A stretch of DNA of 37,444 nt from Longimicrobium sp. (GTDB taxonomy: Bacteria > Gemmatimonadota > Gemmatimonadetes > Longimicrobiales > Longimicrobiaceae): assembly GCF_036388275.1 (NCBI RefSeq), contig NZ_DASVSF010000009.1, positions 1 through 37,444 on the forward strand, written 5' to 3'. A model generated the notes under the pieces. That model had not been told where the DNA came from and made no database searches. It saw only the letters and a list, made by a program, of their open reading frames with translations. Of the stretch, positions 1 through 8,414 are shown in pieces. Numbering within the stretch: the stretch's first letter is position 1; every line of letters starts with the position of its first letter. The translations under genes were made by a program, and so were the position numbers.

Positions 1-737
1 ACGTCCCGCAGCGCGGGCACGGCCAGCGCGGCGGCGGCGGACGCGGTGTCGCGGCGGCGCTCGTTGTAGGCGCTGTCCACCAGGCCACGGCGGGTGGCGG
101 TGTCCAGGATCACCACCGCGGTCCCCGGCGGCAGCGGCACCGAGCGCGTCTCCAGCGAGCGGCAGTCGATCAGCAGCGCGTGCCCCTCCTCGCCCGCCGC
201 CGAGATCATCTGGTCCATCACCCCGCAGTGCACGCCCACCCAGCCGTTCTCGGCCTTCTGCGCAAGGAGCGCCATCTCTCTCGCGTCCCACGCGAACCCC
301 GACACCGCGCAGAACGCCCGCGCCGTGGCCAGCTCCATCGCCGCGCTCGACGACAGCCCGGCGCCGATCGGCACGTCGCCGGCGGTCACGCCCTCCCAGC
401 CGGCCAGGTTGCGGTCCTTCTTCTCCAGCGCCCACGCCATCCCGCGCAGGTACTCGATCCACCCGCCCTCGCTGCACCCCAGCGTCGCCAGGCTGAACGA
501 GCGCGTCTCGGCGAAATCCAGCGAATGCACGGTCACGCCGCGGTCGGCGCACGGCCGCAGGGCGATCCACACCGCGCGGTCGATGGCCATGGGGAGCACG
601 AAGCCGTCGTTGTAGTCGGTGTGCTCGCCGATCAGGTTCACGCGGCCGGGCGCGCGGGCCACGCACGCCGGCGGCTCGCCGAAGCGCGCCTCGAACTCCC
701 GCGTCACGCGGGCGCGAAGGCCGTTGTCGCTGGTCAT
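1..737 (-). CDS. galK: Galactokinase, C-terminal part cut by window edge
   Basis: Galactokinase phosphorylates alpha-D-galactose to galactose 1-phosphate in the cytoplasm, the first Leloir step. About 245 codons are visible. They include the family signature GRVNLIGEHTDYNDG (residues about 31-45) and the GHMP-kinase ATP loop GAGLSSSAAMEL (about 125-136), followed by a segment MDQMISAAGEEGHALLIDC typical of the family. The reading frame runs off the left edge, so roughly the last third is missing. The start is the ATG at 737, 20 bases after the galE stop. The gene therefore ends a leftward run GH43, GH43, galE, galK. Family identity is clear from the motifs, and galE beside it, with galT and galM in the same locus, supports the galactose role. 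Confidence 0.94.
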   Translation of the reverse strand, partial: MTSDNGLRARVTREFEARFGEPPACVARAPGRVNLIGEHTDYNDGFVLPMAIDRAVWIALRPCADRGVTVHSLDFAETRSFSLATLGCSEGGWIEYLRGMAWALEKKDRNLAGWEGVTAGDVPIGAGLSSSAAMELATARAFCAVSGFAWDAREMALLAQKAENGWVGVHCGVMDQMISAAGEEGHALLIDCRSLETRSVPLPPGTAVVILDTATRRGLVDSAYNERRRDTASAAAALAVPALRD

Positions 738-757
738 GTCAGGAAATGGATCAAGGT

Positions 758-1759
758 TCAGGAAGCGGGCGCGGAGGCCCGGTCGTCGTAGCCGCGCGGA
801 TGCGCCTGGTGCCACGCCCAGGCGCTTTCGATGATCGCGTGCAGGTCCGTCCACTTCGGCGCCCACCCCAGCTCGCGCTGGATGCGGTCGCTGGCCGCGA
901 TCAGCCGCGCGGGGTCGCCGGGCCGGCGCGGGCCGGCGACGGCGGGAATGGGATGCCCTGTCACCTCGCGCGCCGCCTCGATCACCTGGCGCACGCTGAA
1001 GCCGTGGCCGATCCCCAGGTTGTACGTGCGGCTGCCCTGGTCCAGCGCGCGCAGGGCACGGATGTGGGCGTCGGCGAGGTCTTCGACGTGGATGTAGTCG
1101 CGGATGCAGGTGCCGTCGGGCGTCTCGTAGTCCTCGCCGAAGATGGTCACCCGCTCCCGCTGCCCCAGCGCCACCTCCAGCACGATGGGGATCAGGTGCG
1201 TCTCGGGATCGTGGTCCTCGCCCAGCTCGGGCGAGAGCGCGCCGCAGGCGTTGAAGTACCGCAGCGCCGCATAGCGCATCCCGAAGCGGTCGTCCATCCA
1301 GTGAAGCATCCGCTCCAGGATGAACTTCGACTCGCCGTACGGGCTTCCCGGCGAGATGGACGTCCCCTCGTCGATGGGGTCGCGGTCCGGCAGGCCGAAC
1401 AGGTTGGCCGTCGACGACAGGATGAAGCGGTGGACGCCGTGCTCCACGGCGCTTTCCAGCAGGTTCAAGCCGTTGCGGACGTTGTTCCCCAGGTGGCGGA
1501 ACGGGTGCTCCATCGACTCGCCCACCAGCGTGTGCGAGGCGAAGTGGAGAATGCCCTCAGGCCGGTGCTCCGCCATCGCCCGGTCGAGCGCCCCCCGGTC
1601 GTCCAGCCCCGCGACGACCAGCGTCGCCCGGGGATGCACGGCGGCCCGGTGCCCCTGCGACAGGTCGTCGAACACCACCACTTCGTCTCCACCCGTCACC
1701 AGCTGGTGCACCACGGCACTGCCGATGTACCCCGCCCCACCCGTGACCAGGACCCTCAT
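758..1759 (-). CDS. galE: UDP-glucose 4-epimerase
   Basis: This enzyme interconverts UDP-galactose and UDP-glucose, closing the Leloir pathway. The protein has 333 residues, normal for the family. The N-terminal Rossmann NAD loop is TGGAGYIG (residues 6-13). The catalytic SST segment lies near 115-117 and the YxxxK pair is YGESK (141-145). Further typical signatures include RYFNACGA and GTCIRDYIHVEDLADAH. The start codon overlaps the stop of the upstream GH43 gene by four bases (ATGA), so translation is probably coupled. A related UDP-pentose epimerase specificity cannot be excluded from sequence, but galK and galT in the same locus favour UDP-galactose. Confidence 0.94.
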   Translation of the reverse strand: MRVLVTGGAGYIGSAVVHQLVTGGDEVVVFDDLSQGHRAAVHPRATLVVAGLDDRGALDRAMAEHRPEGILHFASHTLVGESMEHPFRHLGNNVRNGLNLLESAVEHGVHRFILSSTANLFGLPDRDPIDEGTSISPGSPYGESKFILERMLHWMDDRFGMRYAALRYFNACGALSPELGEDHDPETHLIPIVLEVALGQRERVTIFGEDYETPDGTCIRDYIHVEDLADAHIRALRALDQGSRTYNLGIGHGFSVRQVIEAAREVTGHPIPAVAGPRRPGDPARLIAASDRIQRELGWAPKWTDLHAIIESAWAWHQAHPRGYDDRASAPAS

Positions 1760-3240
1760 CGCGCAGCTCCGATCGTTTGCATTTCCGCCAGGTCATCGTA
1801 TACGGCGACGCTCTCGTCGTCCGCCCTCACCGCCACGTGTTCTCCGTCCAGCACCAGCGGCACCGCGAGCAGTGCGCGGAACTCGTTGTATCCCGTCCGG
1901 CCGGGAAAGAAGGCGTGCAGGAACAGCCACGGCTCGCCGTCCGGCCCCTGCGCCACGGACGGGTGCCCCGGCCCCCACCACTCCGCCGTGGAGCGGAGGA
2001 GCGGCTGGGCCATCTTGCGATATGGTCCCAGCGGCGCGTCCGCCACGGCCACGCCGATGCCGTAGCGCGCGGTCGAGAAGTCGTTCCCGGCGTAGAACAG
2101 GTAGTGCTTGCCGGCGCGCCGGGTAACCCAGATGCCCTCGATGAGGTGCGCCTCCCAGGGCTGGTCGTTCTGCAGCACCAGGGTGCGCTCCCCTTCCAGC
2201 CTGCGCCCGTCCTCCGAAAGCCGCTGTGCCCATGCCGGCGTGCGCATCGCGCTCAGGACGGCCCGGATGGCCTGCCGCACCTCCGGGTCCGCCTCGCGGC
2301 CCAGCATCGCGGAGAGCCGGTTCCTCACCGCCGAAAACCGCTCGGTGACGGCTTCTACCAGGACCTGCTGGGCGAAAAAGCGCTCCATCGGCTCCAGCGT
2401 GCGCACCCACGGCCACAGCGTCGCCAGCAGCGAGGCGGTGCGGCGGTCGGCCTCGTCCGGCAGCAGCTCGGCGATCAGCCGGCCGTGCTCGTGCAGCAGC
2501 TGGTGAAGCAGCCCCGGCCAGACGCCGTTGGTGTCGTCCTTCCACAGCAGGAAGGCGGCGCCGTCGTCGTCCACCACCACGTGCGGATCGATCACGCCGC
2601 CGCGCAGCACCGGCTCGGACGGTGTCTCGAACGGCCCGCCGGGGCTCGCAGACGTCGCCATGCCGATCGCGAGGTCGTGTCCATCCCGCTCCCGCGCCGC
2701 GAAGTACACCCGGTACTCGCCGCCAACGCGGTGCATCTCGGGCGCCCAGAAGTCGCTGACGCCCTCGCCGTCCGCCGCCCACGCCGGCTTCTGGCCGCGC
2801 GGGAAGACGAAGCCCACCATCTCCCAGTCCGCGAGGTCGCGCGACCGGGCGATGGGAAACGCGTCGGGCGCGTCGTTGGAGGTGGCGACCAGGTAGTACC
2901 ACGTCCCGCCACCCTCGTCCGCGCGGATCACCGCCGGATCGCCATACCCGTGCAGCACGTCCGGCGACAGGTTCTCCGTCAGCAGCGGGCGAAATGGGGC
3001 ACGGAACGTCGCCGGCTCGGGCGGCTGCCGGTTGCGCGGCACCCGCGTCCCGAAGCGCGCCGCCAGCGCGGCGTACACGTCCAGCCAGGCGTTGTGCGTC
3101 CGCTCGCCCAGGCTGTATTCCTCCATCATCCGCGCGCCGGCCGCATCCCGTCCCATGACGACGAGGGTCGAGCCGTCGGTGATCGCCCCCTCGAACCTGA
3201 AGGGCGCATCGGCGACGGCGGCGAGCCGGATCTCGTTCAT
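1756..3240 (-). CDS. Cytoplasmic GH43-like glycosidase with a helical insertion
   Basis: A 494-residue protein of the GH43 five-bladed beta-propeller type, a family that includes alpha-L-arabinofuranosidases, beta-xylosidases and galactan-active enzymes. The likely base aspartate is in GYGDPAV (D101), the pKa-modulating aspartate in VIDPHV (D218) and the acid glutamate in LIEGIWV (E368). FWAPEMH and HYLFYAGN are typical blade motifs. Two things are unusual: an N-terminal extension of about 90 residues before the first blade, and an insertion of about 110 residues (240-350), rich in Leu, Arg and Glu and probably helical, between the second and third catalytic acids. No signal peptide is visible, so it should act on imported oligosaccharides. 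It starts 13 bases after the neighbouring GH43 lipoprotein gene and overlaps galE. Substrate is not resolvable. Confidence 0.85.
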   Translation of the reverse strand: MNEIRLAAVADAPFRFEGAITDGSTLVVMGRDAAGARMMEEYSLGERTHNAWLDVYAALAARFGTRVPRNRQPPEPATFRAPFRPLLTENLSPDVLHGYGDPAVIRADEGGGTWYYLVATSNDAPDAFPIARSRDLADWEMVGFVFPRGQKPAWAADGEGVSDFWAPEMHRVGGEYRVYFAARERDGHDLAIGMATSASPGGPFETPSEPVLRGGVIDPHVVVDDDGAAFLLWKDDTNGVWPGLLHQLLHEHGRLIAELLPDEADRRTASLLATLWPWVRTLEPMERFFAQQVLVEAVTERFSAVRNRLSAMLGREADPEVRQAIRAVLSAMRTPAWAQRLSEDGRRLEGERTLVLQNDQPWEAHLIEGIWVTRRAGKHYLFYAGNDFSTARYGIGVAVADAPLGPYRKMAQPLLRSTAEWWGPGHPSVAQGPDGEPWLFLHAFFPGRTGYNEFRALLAVPLVLDGEHVAVRADDESVAVYDDLAEMQTIGAAR

Positions 3241-3253
3241 CGACCGCGCCCGG

Positions 3254-4390
3254 TCAGCGCTCGCAGGGCTCGCCGGAGGGGACGCGCAGCGGCACGCCCG
3301 ACGCCACCGGCTGCCCGAAGTTGGGCGACCCGTCCGCGTTCCAGGTGAAGGGCTGCGCGCGGATCACCCGGTTCCAGTTGGGTCCCGTGTCGACCTTGGC
3401 GTGGTAGATGATCCAGTCCTCCGTGCCGTCCGGCGACTTCGCGAAGCCGTTGTGCCCCGGGCCGTACACCCCGTTGGCTTCGGCGAACACGGGGCCCGTC
3501 TTGGTCCAGCTGGAGGGCAGCATGGGATCCGCCGTGGGGCTGTTCAGCCGCAGCATCCCTAAGCGATACGACCGCAGCCACGACTCGCGCGTGGAGTACA
3601 CGACGAACGTCTGGTCGCCGCGCGCCAGCACCTGCGGTCCTTCGTTCAGGTCCAGCCCGTCCACCGGATCTTCCCGCCGCTCCCAGCTTTCGGTGGGCGC
3701 GGAGATCTGGGCGCGCGGGCCGCTGATGGTGTGCGGGTTGGACATCCGCGCGATGTAGATGTACTGGGGCGTGCGCGCGAGCGGCGTGTTGTTCTCCCAC
3801 CCCGACCACATCCCGTACAGCTGGCCGTTGAAGCGATGGACGGTGAAGTCGATGGCCCACACGTCGTCGGCGTGGGTGGCCAGGCTGCCGCCCGTGTCCA
3901 GCTGGCCCAGGTCTTCGTACGCGCCCTGCGGATCGTTGCCGGCGGCGCGGATCACCCCCGCGCGCTGGAAGATGAACGGCGCATCCTGTGGCCCGGGGCG
4001 GCCCGCGGCGTAGTAGATGTACCAGCGGCCGTCCACCATGCGGATTTCCGGTGCCCAGACGTGCGTCTGGTTCCACCCCGTGTCGGGCGCGGTCCACACC
4101 TTTACGCTGTCGCGCATGGGGTCGGTGAGCTTTCTCGACCGGAACACCCAGATGGTGCTATTTTGCCCGTCCTGGTTCTTCGATTGCGCCATGTAGTAGT
4201 AGCCGTCGCGGAACTCCAGCCACGGGTCGGCGCCCCTGGCGACGGGGTTCGTGAACGTGCAGACCGCGCCCGTGGCGGGAGCGGGCGTTCCCGGCGCCTG
4301 CACGGGCGGGGTGCATGCCGCGAACTGCGCGGCGGCGAGCAGGGCCCATCCGGCGCGGGCGAAGGCAGTCTGACCACGAACGCGATTCAT
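3254..4390 (-). CDS. GH43 glycosidase, predicted lipoprotein
   Basis: A 378-residue exported GH43 enzyme. The N-terminus has basic residues, a hydrophobic stretch and a cysteine at 26 (AAQFAAC), consistent with a lipoprotein signal although phenylalanine at -3 is not ideal. Catalytic candidates are D55 in GADPWLEF, D181 in WAIDFTV and E250 in LNEGPQV. The motifs VWAPEI, WYIYYAAG, ARMSNP and TRESWL recur in the GH43 gene at 19396-20460, so these two are paralogues. A GAGGAAG ribosome site lies about eight bases before this ATG and supports the start. The divergent gene starts only three bases away. Known GH43 relatives with this layout are mostly exo-arabinofuranosidases; the substrate here is inference. 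Confidence 0.87.
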   Translation of the reverse strand: MNRVRGQTAFARAGWALLAAAQFAACTPPVQAPGTPAPATGAVCTFTNPVARGADPWLEFRDGYYYMAQSKNQDGQNSTIWVFRSRKLTDPMRDSVKVWTAPDTGWNQTHVWAPEIRMVDGRWYIYYAAGRPGPQDAPFIFQRAGVIRAAGNDPQGAYEDLGQLDTGGSLATHADDVWAIDFTVHRFNGQLYGMWSGWENNTPLARTPQYIYIARMSNPHTISGPRAQISAPTESWERREDPVDGLDLNEGPQVLARGDQTFVVYSTRESWLRSYRLGMLRLNSPTADPMLPSSWTKTGPVFAEANGVYGPGHNGFAKSPDGTEDWIIYHAKVDTGPNWNRVIRAQPFTWNADGSPNFGQPVASGVPLRVPSGEPCER

Positions 4391-4393
4391 CGT

Positions 4394-5443
4394 ATGACTT
4401 CCTCAGAGGCTGTTCCCGGGCCGGCAAGCTACCGGCCCCTCTTTCCCGAGTCCGCCGACCAGGGCGATCCCTACCTGCTCGCCATCCCCGACGGCGTGGC
4501 TGCGGACTACCGCTACTACGTGTACGTCACGCGGGACCAAACGAGCGACGGGCGGGGCGGCACGGCGACGCCCGGCGCCTTTCCCGCGTTCGCCTCGCAC
4601 GACCTCGCCACCTGGCATCCGCTCGGCCCCACGCTGGACGGCGACGCGACGCGGTATGCCTTCTGGGCGCCATGCGTGCGCCACATCCCTGGGCTCGACC
4701 GACCGTATGTGATGCTCTACTCGCACGGCGCGGGCGTCGGCGAGCAGGCGCACATCGGCCACCAGATCCGCCGCGCGGACAGCGACCGGCCGGAGGGCCC
4801 GTTCACCGACACCGGCCACGTGCTGACGCCGGATACCGACTTCGCCATCGACGCCGACGTGTACCCCGGGCCCGACGGCTCGCTGCGGATGGCGTACGCC
4901 ACCGACTTCGTGGACCGCGAGCCGTTCGGCACCGGCATCGTGGAGGTGGCGGTCAGCGACGACCTCACGCGCGTCCTGTCGTCCCCCGCCCTGCTCGCGC
5001 GCCCGTCGGAGGACTGGCACCTGTTCGACGGCGCGCGGCGCATGCCCTGGAAGGACATCCCCGGCGTGGACTGGCGCACCGACACCGTGCGCTGGAGCAC
5101 CGTCGAGGGGCCGGTCGGCGGCCTGGTCAATCCCCAGGGCCGGCGCGTGTACCTGTACAGCGGCGGATGCTACTTCGGCTTCTACGCCGTGGGCGCGCTG
5201 GTGGAGGACGATGCCGGGACGCTGGTGAACGCTACGCGCGATGGGCGCGGGTTCGTCCTGGGCTCGCTTCCCGAGCACGGCTTCCATGCCCCGGGCCACT
5301 GCGACTGGTTCCGCGCCGCGGATGGCCGCGAGTGGCTGGTCACCCATGCCCGGTTCGGCTCGCCCGAGGCGCCGCGCAACGCCGCCCTCGTGGAGCTTCG
5401 CTGGGACGAGGACGGGCTGCCGTACTGCCCGCCGCCGGCGTAG
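4394..5443 (+). CDS. GH43-like glycosidase, no signal peptide
   Basis: A 349-residue beta-propeller protein resembling GH43/GH32-type glycosidases. Candidate catalytic acids are D25 in QGDPYLL, D153 or D155 in AIDADVY and E238 in TVEGPVGG. FWAPCV and the ASHDLATWHPLG segment are typical blade features. There is no signal sequence or lipobox, so it probably acts in the cytoplasm. The chosen ATG is the only one close to the conserved start of the fold. No convincing ribosome site precedes it, and it lies three bases from the divergent gene's start codon, so its promoter must sit inside that gene or it may be read from a leaderless message. It runs toward, and ends at, a long repeat block. Confidence 0.8.
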   Translation: MTSSEAVPGPASYRPLFPESADQGDPYLLAIPDGVAADYRYYVYVTRDQTSDGRGGTATPGAFPAFASHDLATWHPLGPTLDGDATRYAFWAPCVRHIPGLDRPYVMLYSHGAGVGEQAHIGHQIRRADSDRPEGPFTDTGHVLTPDTDFAIDADVYPGPDGSLRMAYATDFVDREPFGTGIVEVAVSDDLTRVLSSPALLARPSEDWHLFDGARRMPWKDIPGVDWRTDTVRWSTVEGPVGGLVNPQGRRVYLYSGGCYFGFYAVGALVEDDAGTLVNATRDGRGFVLGSLPEHGFHAPGHCDWFRAADGREWLVTHARFGSPEAPRNAALVELRWDEDGLPYCPPPA

Positions 5444-6270
5444 TTCCCCCGGAGGGCCCCTCCCCCCGGCCCCCTCCCCCCATGCTGCGCATGTGGAGAG
5501 GGGGAGAACTTCAGGCCGGTTCAGGCTGGATGCCGATGCATGCCGCGGCAGCCCCCTCCCCCCGGCCCCCGTCCCCCGCTGCGCAGGGGAGGGGGAGAAC
5601 TTCGGGGGCCTCCGCTGCCCCTTCACCCCACAAACTACGTGCGGAGAGCGGAGCTTTGTCATCCTGAGGCGCAAGCGCACCGGACCCGCCCGTACCTCGT
5701 CCTTCGCGCGCCGAAGGATCTAGCCCGGCGGCACTTCTCAGCCTGGGCGCGGCAGCGAGCACGAATGCCCGAGCCGCGTCGGTTCCCCCTCCTCCGCCCC
5801 TCCCCCGCAAACGGCGCGGGAGAGGGGAGAACTTCGGGCGCGTCGAGCCTGAATGCCGGTGCATGCCGCGGCAGCCCCCCCGGCCCCCGTCCCCCGCTGC
5901 GCAGGGGAGGGGGAGAACTTCGGGCCCCTCCGCTGCCCCTCCACCCCACAAACTACGTGCGGAGAGCGGAGCTTTGTCATCCTGAGGCGCAAGCGCACCG
6001 GACCCGCCCGTACCTCGTCCTGCGCGCGCCGAAGGATCTAGCCCGGCGGCACTTCTCAGCTTGGGCGCGGCAGCGAGCACGAATGCCCGAGACACGTCGG
6101 TTCCCCCTCCCCCGCCCCTCCCCCGCAAACTGCGCGGGAGAGGGGAGAACTTCAGTGCGCATCACCGGACATTGGCGCGAGTCCACGTCGCCCCCCTCTC
6201 CCGGCCTCTCCCCCATAAACTGCATGGGGGAGAGGAGAATTCGATCGCGCGTCGGTGATCTCCGCGCGGG
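5444..6270. repeat. Gene-free block of composite intergenic repeats
   Basis: This 827-base stretch between two convergent GH43 genes holds no credible gene. It is built from C-rich arms (CCCCTCTCCCGC type), a short AAAC-containing loop and matching G-rich arms (GCGGGAGAGGGG type), each followed by a GAACTTCGGG-like tail. It also contains two copies of a module running from TCATCCTGAGG to GAAGGATCTAGCC. The hairpin arms near 6125-6147 and 6198-6236 are near-perfect inverted repeats. Open frames through here read as low-complexity Pro/Arg/Gly and appear on both strands, as expected for repeats. Confidence 0.85.
5537..6153. repeat. Tandem duplication of about 320 bp
   Basis: Copy 1 (5537-5859) and copy 2 (5860-6153) start with the same TGCATGCCGCGGCAGCCCC and continue in register through a C-rich/G-rich hairpin, the ACTACGTGCGGAGAGCGG segment, the TCATCCTGAGGCGC module, GAAGGATCTAGCCCGGCGG and the GGCGCGGCAGCGAGCACG segment. 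The GCGGAGAGCG mark occurs at 5641 and 5959, 318 bases apart. The copies differ by a few substitutions and a small deletion in a C-tract. The near-identity suggests a recent duplication. Confidence 0.88.
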
Positions 6271-7353
6271 CTACGGCATCGCCGGCGCGGGCCTCGGCTG
6301 CGAAGACGGGCCGCGGTCCACGCGCGGCCAGCCGTCCACGTACACCAGGGGATCGATCAGCATCACGCGCCGCGTGTTCACGTCGTCCGTGGGCTTGGAG
6401 CGCGGACGGCGCACATCGACCGCATGGTAGATGATCCAGTCGGTGCCGCGCGCGTCCGTGATCACCGAGTTGTGCCCCGGCGCGTTCCACTGCCCGCTAC
6501 GCTCCAGGATGGCGCTCGTCCGCGCGCCGGTCGCCTGGGCGAGCGTTTCGAACGGTCCGGTTGCGCTGCGCGAGCGCGCCACCAGCGCCGCGTAGTGAGC
6601 GCGCGGGCCGCAGCAGTTGTCGCCGGAGTAGAACAGGTAGTAGAACGGCGCGCGATACGTCACCCACGCCCCCTCCACCAACCGCTGGTAATCGGTGGAA
6701 TCCGACGTGGGCACCGTGTGCACGAGGTCCAACGGGCTGCTTCCCGCCGCGAACGACACGCGGTCCGCCGCAAGCTCCTGCACCTTGATCGGTCCGAAGC
6801 CCGAGCCCCAGTACAGCAGCCGCCGGCCGGTCTGCGGGTCGTCGAAGGCCATCGGGTCGATGTTCACGAAGCTGGGCCCGCACTGCAGCGGCTGGCCCTT
6901 GTCGGTGAACGGGCCTTCGGGACGGCTCGCGGTCGCCACGGCCAGGCAGAGCCCGCGCGTGCTGTCGCTCAGCGCCGCGTCGGGCTTGGCGGAGTAGTAG
7001 AGGTAGAAGGTGCCGCCGTGCTCGGACACGTGAGGCGCCCAGAAATCCTGCGTGCGGCTGGCCCACGACGGCTTCACCGGCAGCGCGTCGCCGATCCGCT
7101 CCCACACCACAAGATCGCGCGAGCGGGCAACCTGGATGTTGATCGACACGCCGTCCTGCTCGCCCTGCGTGGCGTAGGCGTAGTACGTCCCGTCGGACGC
7201 GCGGATCACCGTGGGATCGGGAAAGTCGACGTCCAGGACGGGATTCGTGTACGTCGCATTCGACGCGGACGCGTCCGCCGACGGCGTGCGCCCGGACGGT
7301 GGAGCGCAGGCGGAGAGCGCGGCGAGGGCGAGTACGGCGGTGACACGCATCAC
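6271..7353 (-). CDS. GH43 glycosidase, predicted lipoprotein (arabinanase/arabinosidase type)
   Basis: A 360-residue exported GH43 enzyme. The lipobox LSAC places the lipidated cysteine at 16. Catalytic candidates are D46 in DFPDPTV, D166 in NIDPMAF and E227 in LVEGAWV. FWAPHVS, FYLYYSAK and the cysteine-containing YSGDNCCG segment fit the GH43 branch that includes arabinan-degrading exo- and endo-enzymes. The ATG overlaps the galT stop by four bases, so it is the last gene of the leftward transporter-galT unit. It ends just before a repeat block that may act as the unit's end. Action on arabinofuranosyl linkages is the family-based expectation; galactofuranosyl or xylosyl specificity is possible. 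Confidence 0.88.
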   Translation of the reverse strand: MMRVTAVLALAALSACAPPSGRTPSADASASNATYTNPVLDVDFPDPTVIRASDGTYYAYATQGEQDGVSINIQVARSRDLVVWERIGDALPVKPSWASRTQDFWAPHVSEHGGTFYLYYSAKPDAALSDSTRGLCLAVATASRPEGPFTDKGQPLQCGPSFVNIDPMAFDDPQTGRRLLYWGSGFGPIKVQELAADRVSFAAGSSPLDLVHTVPTSDSTDYQRLVEGAWVTYRAPFYYLFYSGDNCCGPRAHYAALVARSRSATGPFETLAQATGARTSAILERSGQWNAPGHNSVITDARGTDWIIYHAVDVRRPRSKPTDDVNTRRVMLIDPLVYVDGWPRVDRGPSSQPRPAPAMP

Positions 7354-8414
7354 GCTGCCCCCGCCGTCGTCCGAGTCTCGGACAGGGCGCGCAGACGCTC
7401 GGCGCTGCTTTCCGGCGTCACGTCACGCTGCGGCTCGCCCAGCATCTCGTATCCCACCATGAACTTCCTCACCGTGGCGGAGCGGAGCAGCGGAGGAAAG
7501 AAGTGCATGTGCAGGTGCCACTCGGGGTGGGGCTGGCTGTCGGTGGGCGCCTGGTGCAGCCCCGCCGAGTAGGGAAACGAGACGCCGAACAGGTTGTCGT
7601 AGCGCGTCGTCAGCCGCTTGAGCACGTCCGCCAGGGCGTCGCGCTCGCCGTCGTCCAGCGCCAGCAGGTCGGGCACGGGGCGGCGGCTGATGACCATCGT
7701 CTCGAACGGCCAGATCGCCCAGAACGGGACCAGCGCGACGAAGCCGTCGTTAGCGCAAACGATCCGCTCCTGCCGATCCAACTCCAGCCGAAGGTAGTCG
7801 TCCAGCAGCGTGCGGCCGTGCCGGGCGAAGTGCTCGCCCAGCCGCTCGCCCTCGCGCGCGGCGATCAGCGGAACGGAGCGCTGGGCCCAGATCTGCCCGT
7901 GGGGATGGGGGTTGCTGCACCCCATCGCCTCGCCCTTGTTCTCGAAGATCTGCACGTGCCCGATGTCGGGCCGGCTTCCCAGCCGCGCGAACTCCTCGGC
8001 CCACACATCCACCACGCCACGCAGGGCGGCGGGCTCCAGGTCCGGCAGGGAAAGGTCGTGGCGCGGGGAGAAGCAGACGACGCGGCACACGCCCGACTCG
8101 CTGCGAGCGCGCAGCAGGCCGTCCACCTCCACCTCCGCATCCGGCGCGTCCGGCCGGAGCGCGGCGAAGTCGTTGCCGAAGACGTACGTGCCCGTGTAGT
8201 CCGGGTTCCGCTCGCCGCCTGCCCGCGCGTTCCCGGGGCACAGGTAGCACCCGGGATCGTGCGGCGGGCGCACCTCCGCCGCGGGCCGCTCCACCTGTCC
8301 CTGCCATGGACGCTTGGCGCGGTGGGGCGATACCAGCACCCACTCGCCGGAAAGCGGGTTGAACCGGCGGTGCGGGTGTTCCAGCAGGTCGTTCGTTTCC
8401 GTCACGATCGTCAA
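7350..8414 (-). CDS. galT: Galactose-1-phosphate uridylyltransferase
   Basis: GalT exchanges UMP between UDP-glucose and galactose 1-phosphate. The metal-binding pair CYLC is at residues 56-59, a conserved FSPRHDLSL follows, and the active-site NPHPHGQIW contains the nucleophilic histidine (about 172). The C-terminal EWHLHMHF is also conserved. With a TTG start at 8414 the protein has 354 residues, close to the normal 350. This TTG overlaps the TGA of the upstream permease (TTGA), which suggests coupling. A GTG at 8405 is an alternative; neither has a strong ribosome site. The open frame continues far upstream on this strand, but that part only shadows the permease gene. Confidence 0.93.
   Translation of the reverse strand: MTIVTETNDLLEHPHRRFNPLSGEWVLVSPHRAKRPWQGQVERPAAEVRPPHDPGCYLCPGNARAGGERNPDYTGTYVFGNDFAALRPDAPDAEVEVDGLLRARSESGVCRVVCFSPRHDLSLPDLEPAALRGVVDVWAEEFARLGSRPDIGHVQIFENKGEAMGCSNPHPHGQIWAQRSVPLIAAREGERLGEHFARHGRTLLDDYLRLELDRQERIVCANDGFVALVPFWAIWPFETMVISRRPVPDLLALDDGERDALADVLKRLTTRYDNLFGVSFPYSAGLHQAPTDSQPHPEWHLHMHFFPPLLRSATVRKFMVGYEMLGEPQRDVTPESSAERLRALSETRTTAGAA

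Noticed and set aside
1777..3348. A 523-codon frame opposite the GH43 gene, and similar long antisense frames elsewhere
   Set aside because: Composition is Arg/Pro/Ala/His-rich without domain motifs, which is usual for antisense frames of high-GC genes; the genes on the other strand carry clear catalytic motifs.
4391..4500. Search for a third copy of the CCGAACSAGTTCA operator before the left-hand GH43-galE-galK genes and before susC
   Set aside because: No convincing match was seen in 4391-4500 or in 14510-14699, so control of those units by the same regulator is not supported by a local site.
5540..6430. Long open frames on both strands through the repeat block, such as a 296-codon frame rich in Pro, Arg and Gly
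   Set aside because: They follow the tandem duplication, contain the same peptide twice, and consist of repeat sequence; the downstream end overlaps a real GH43 gene in antisense.
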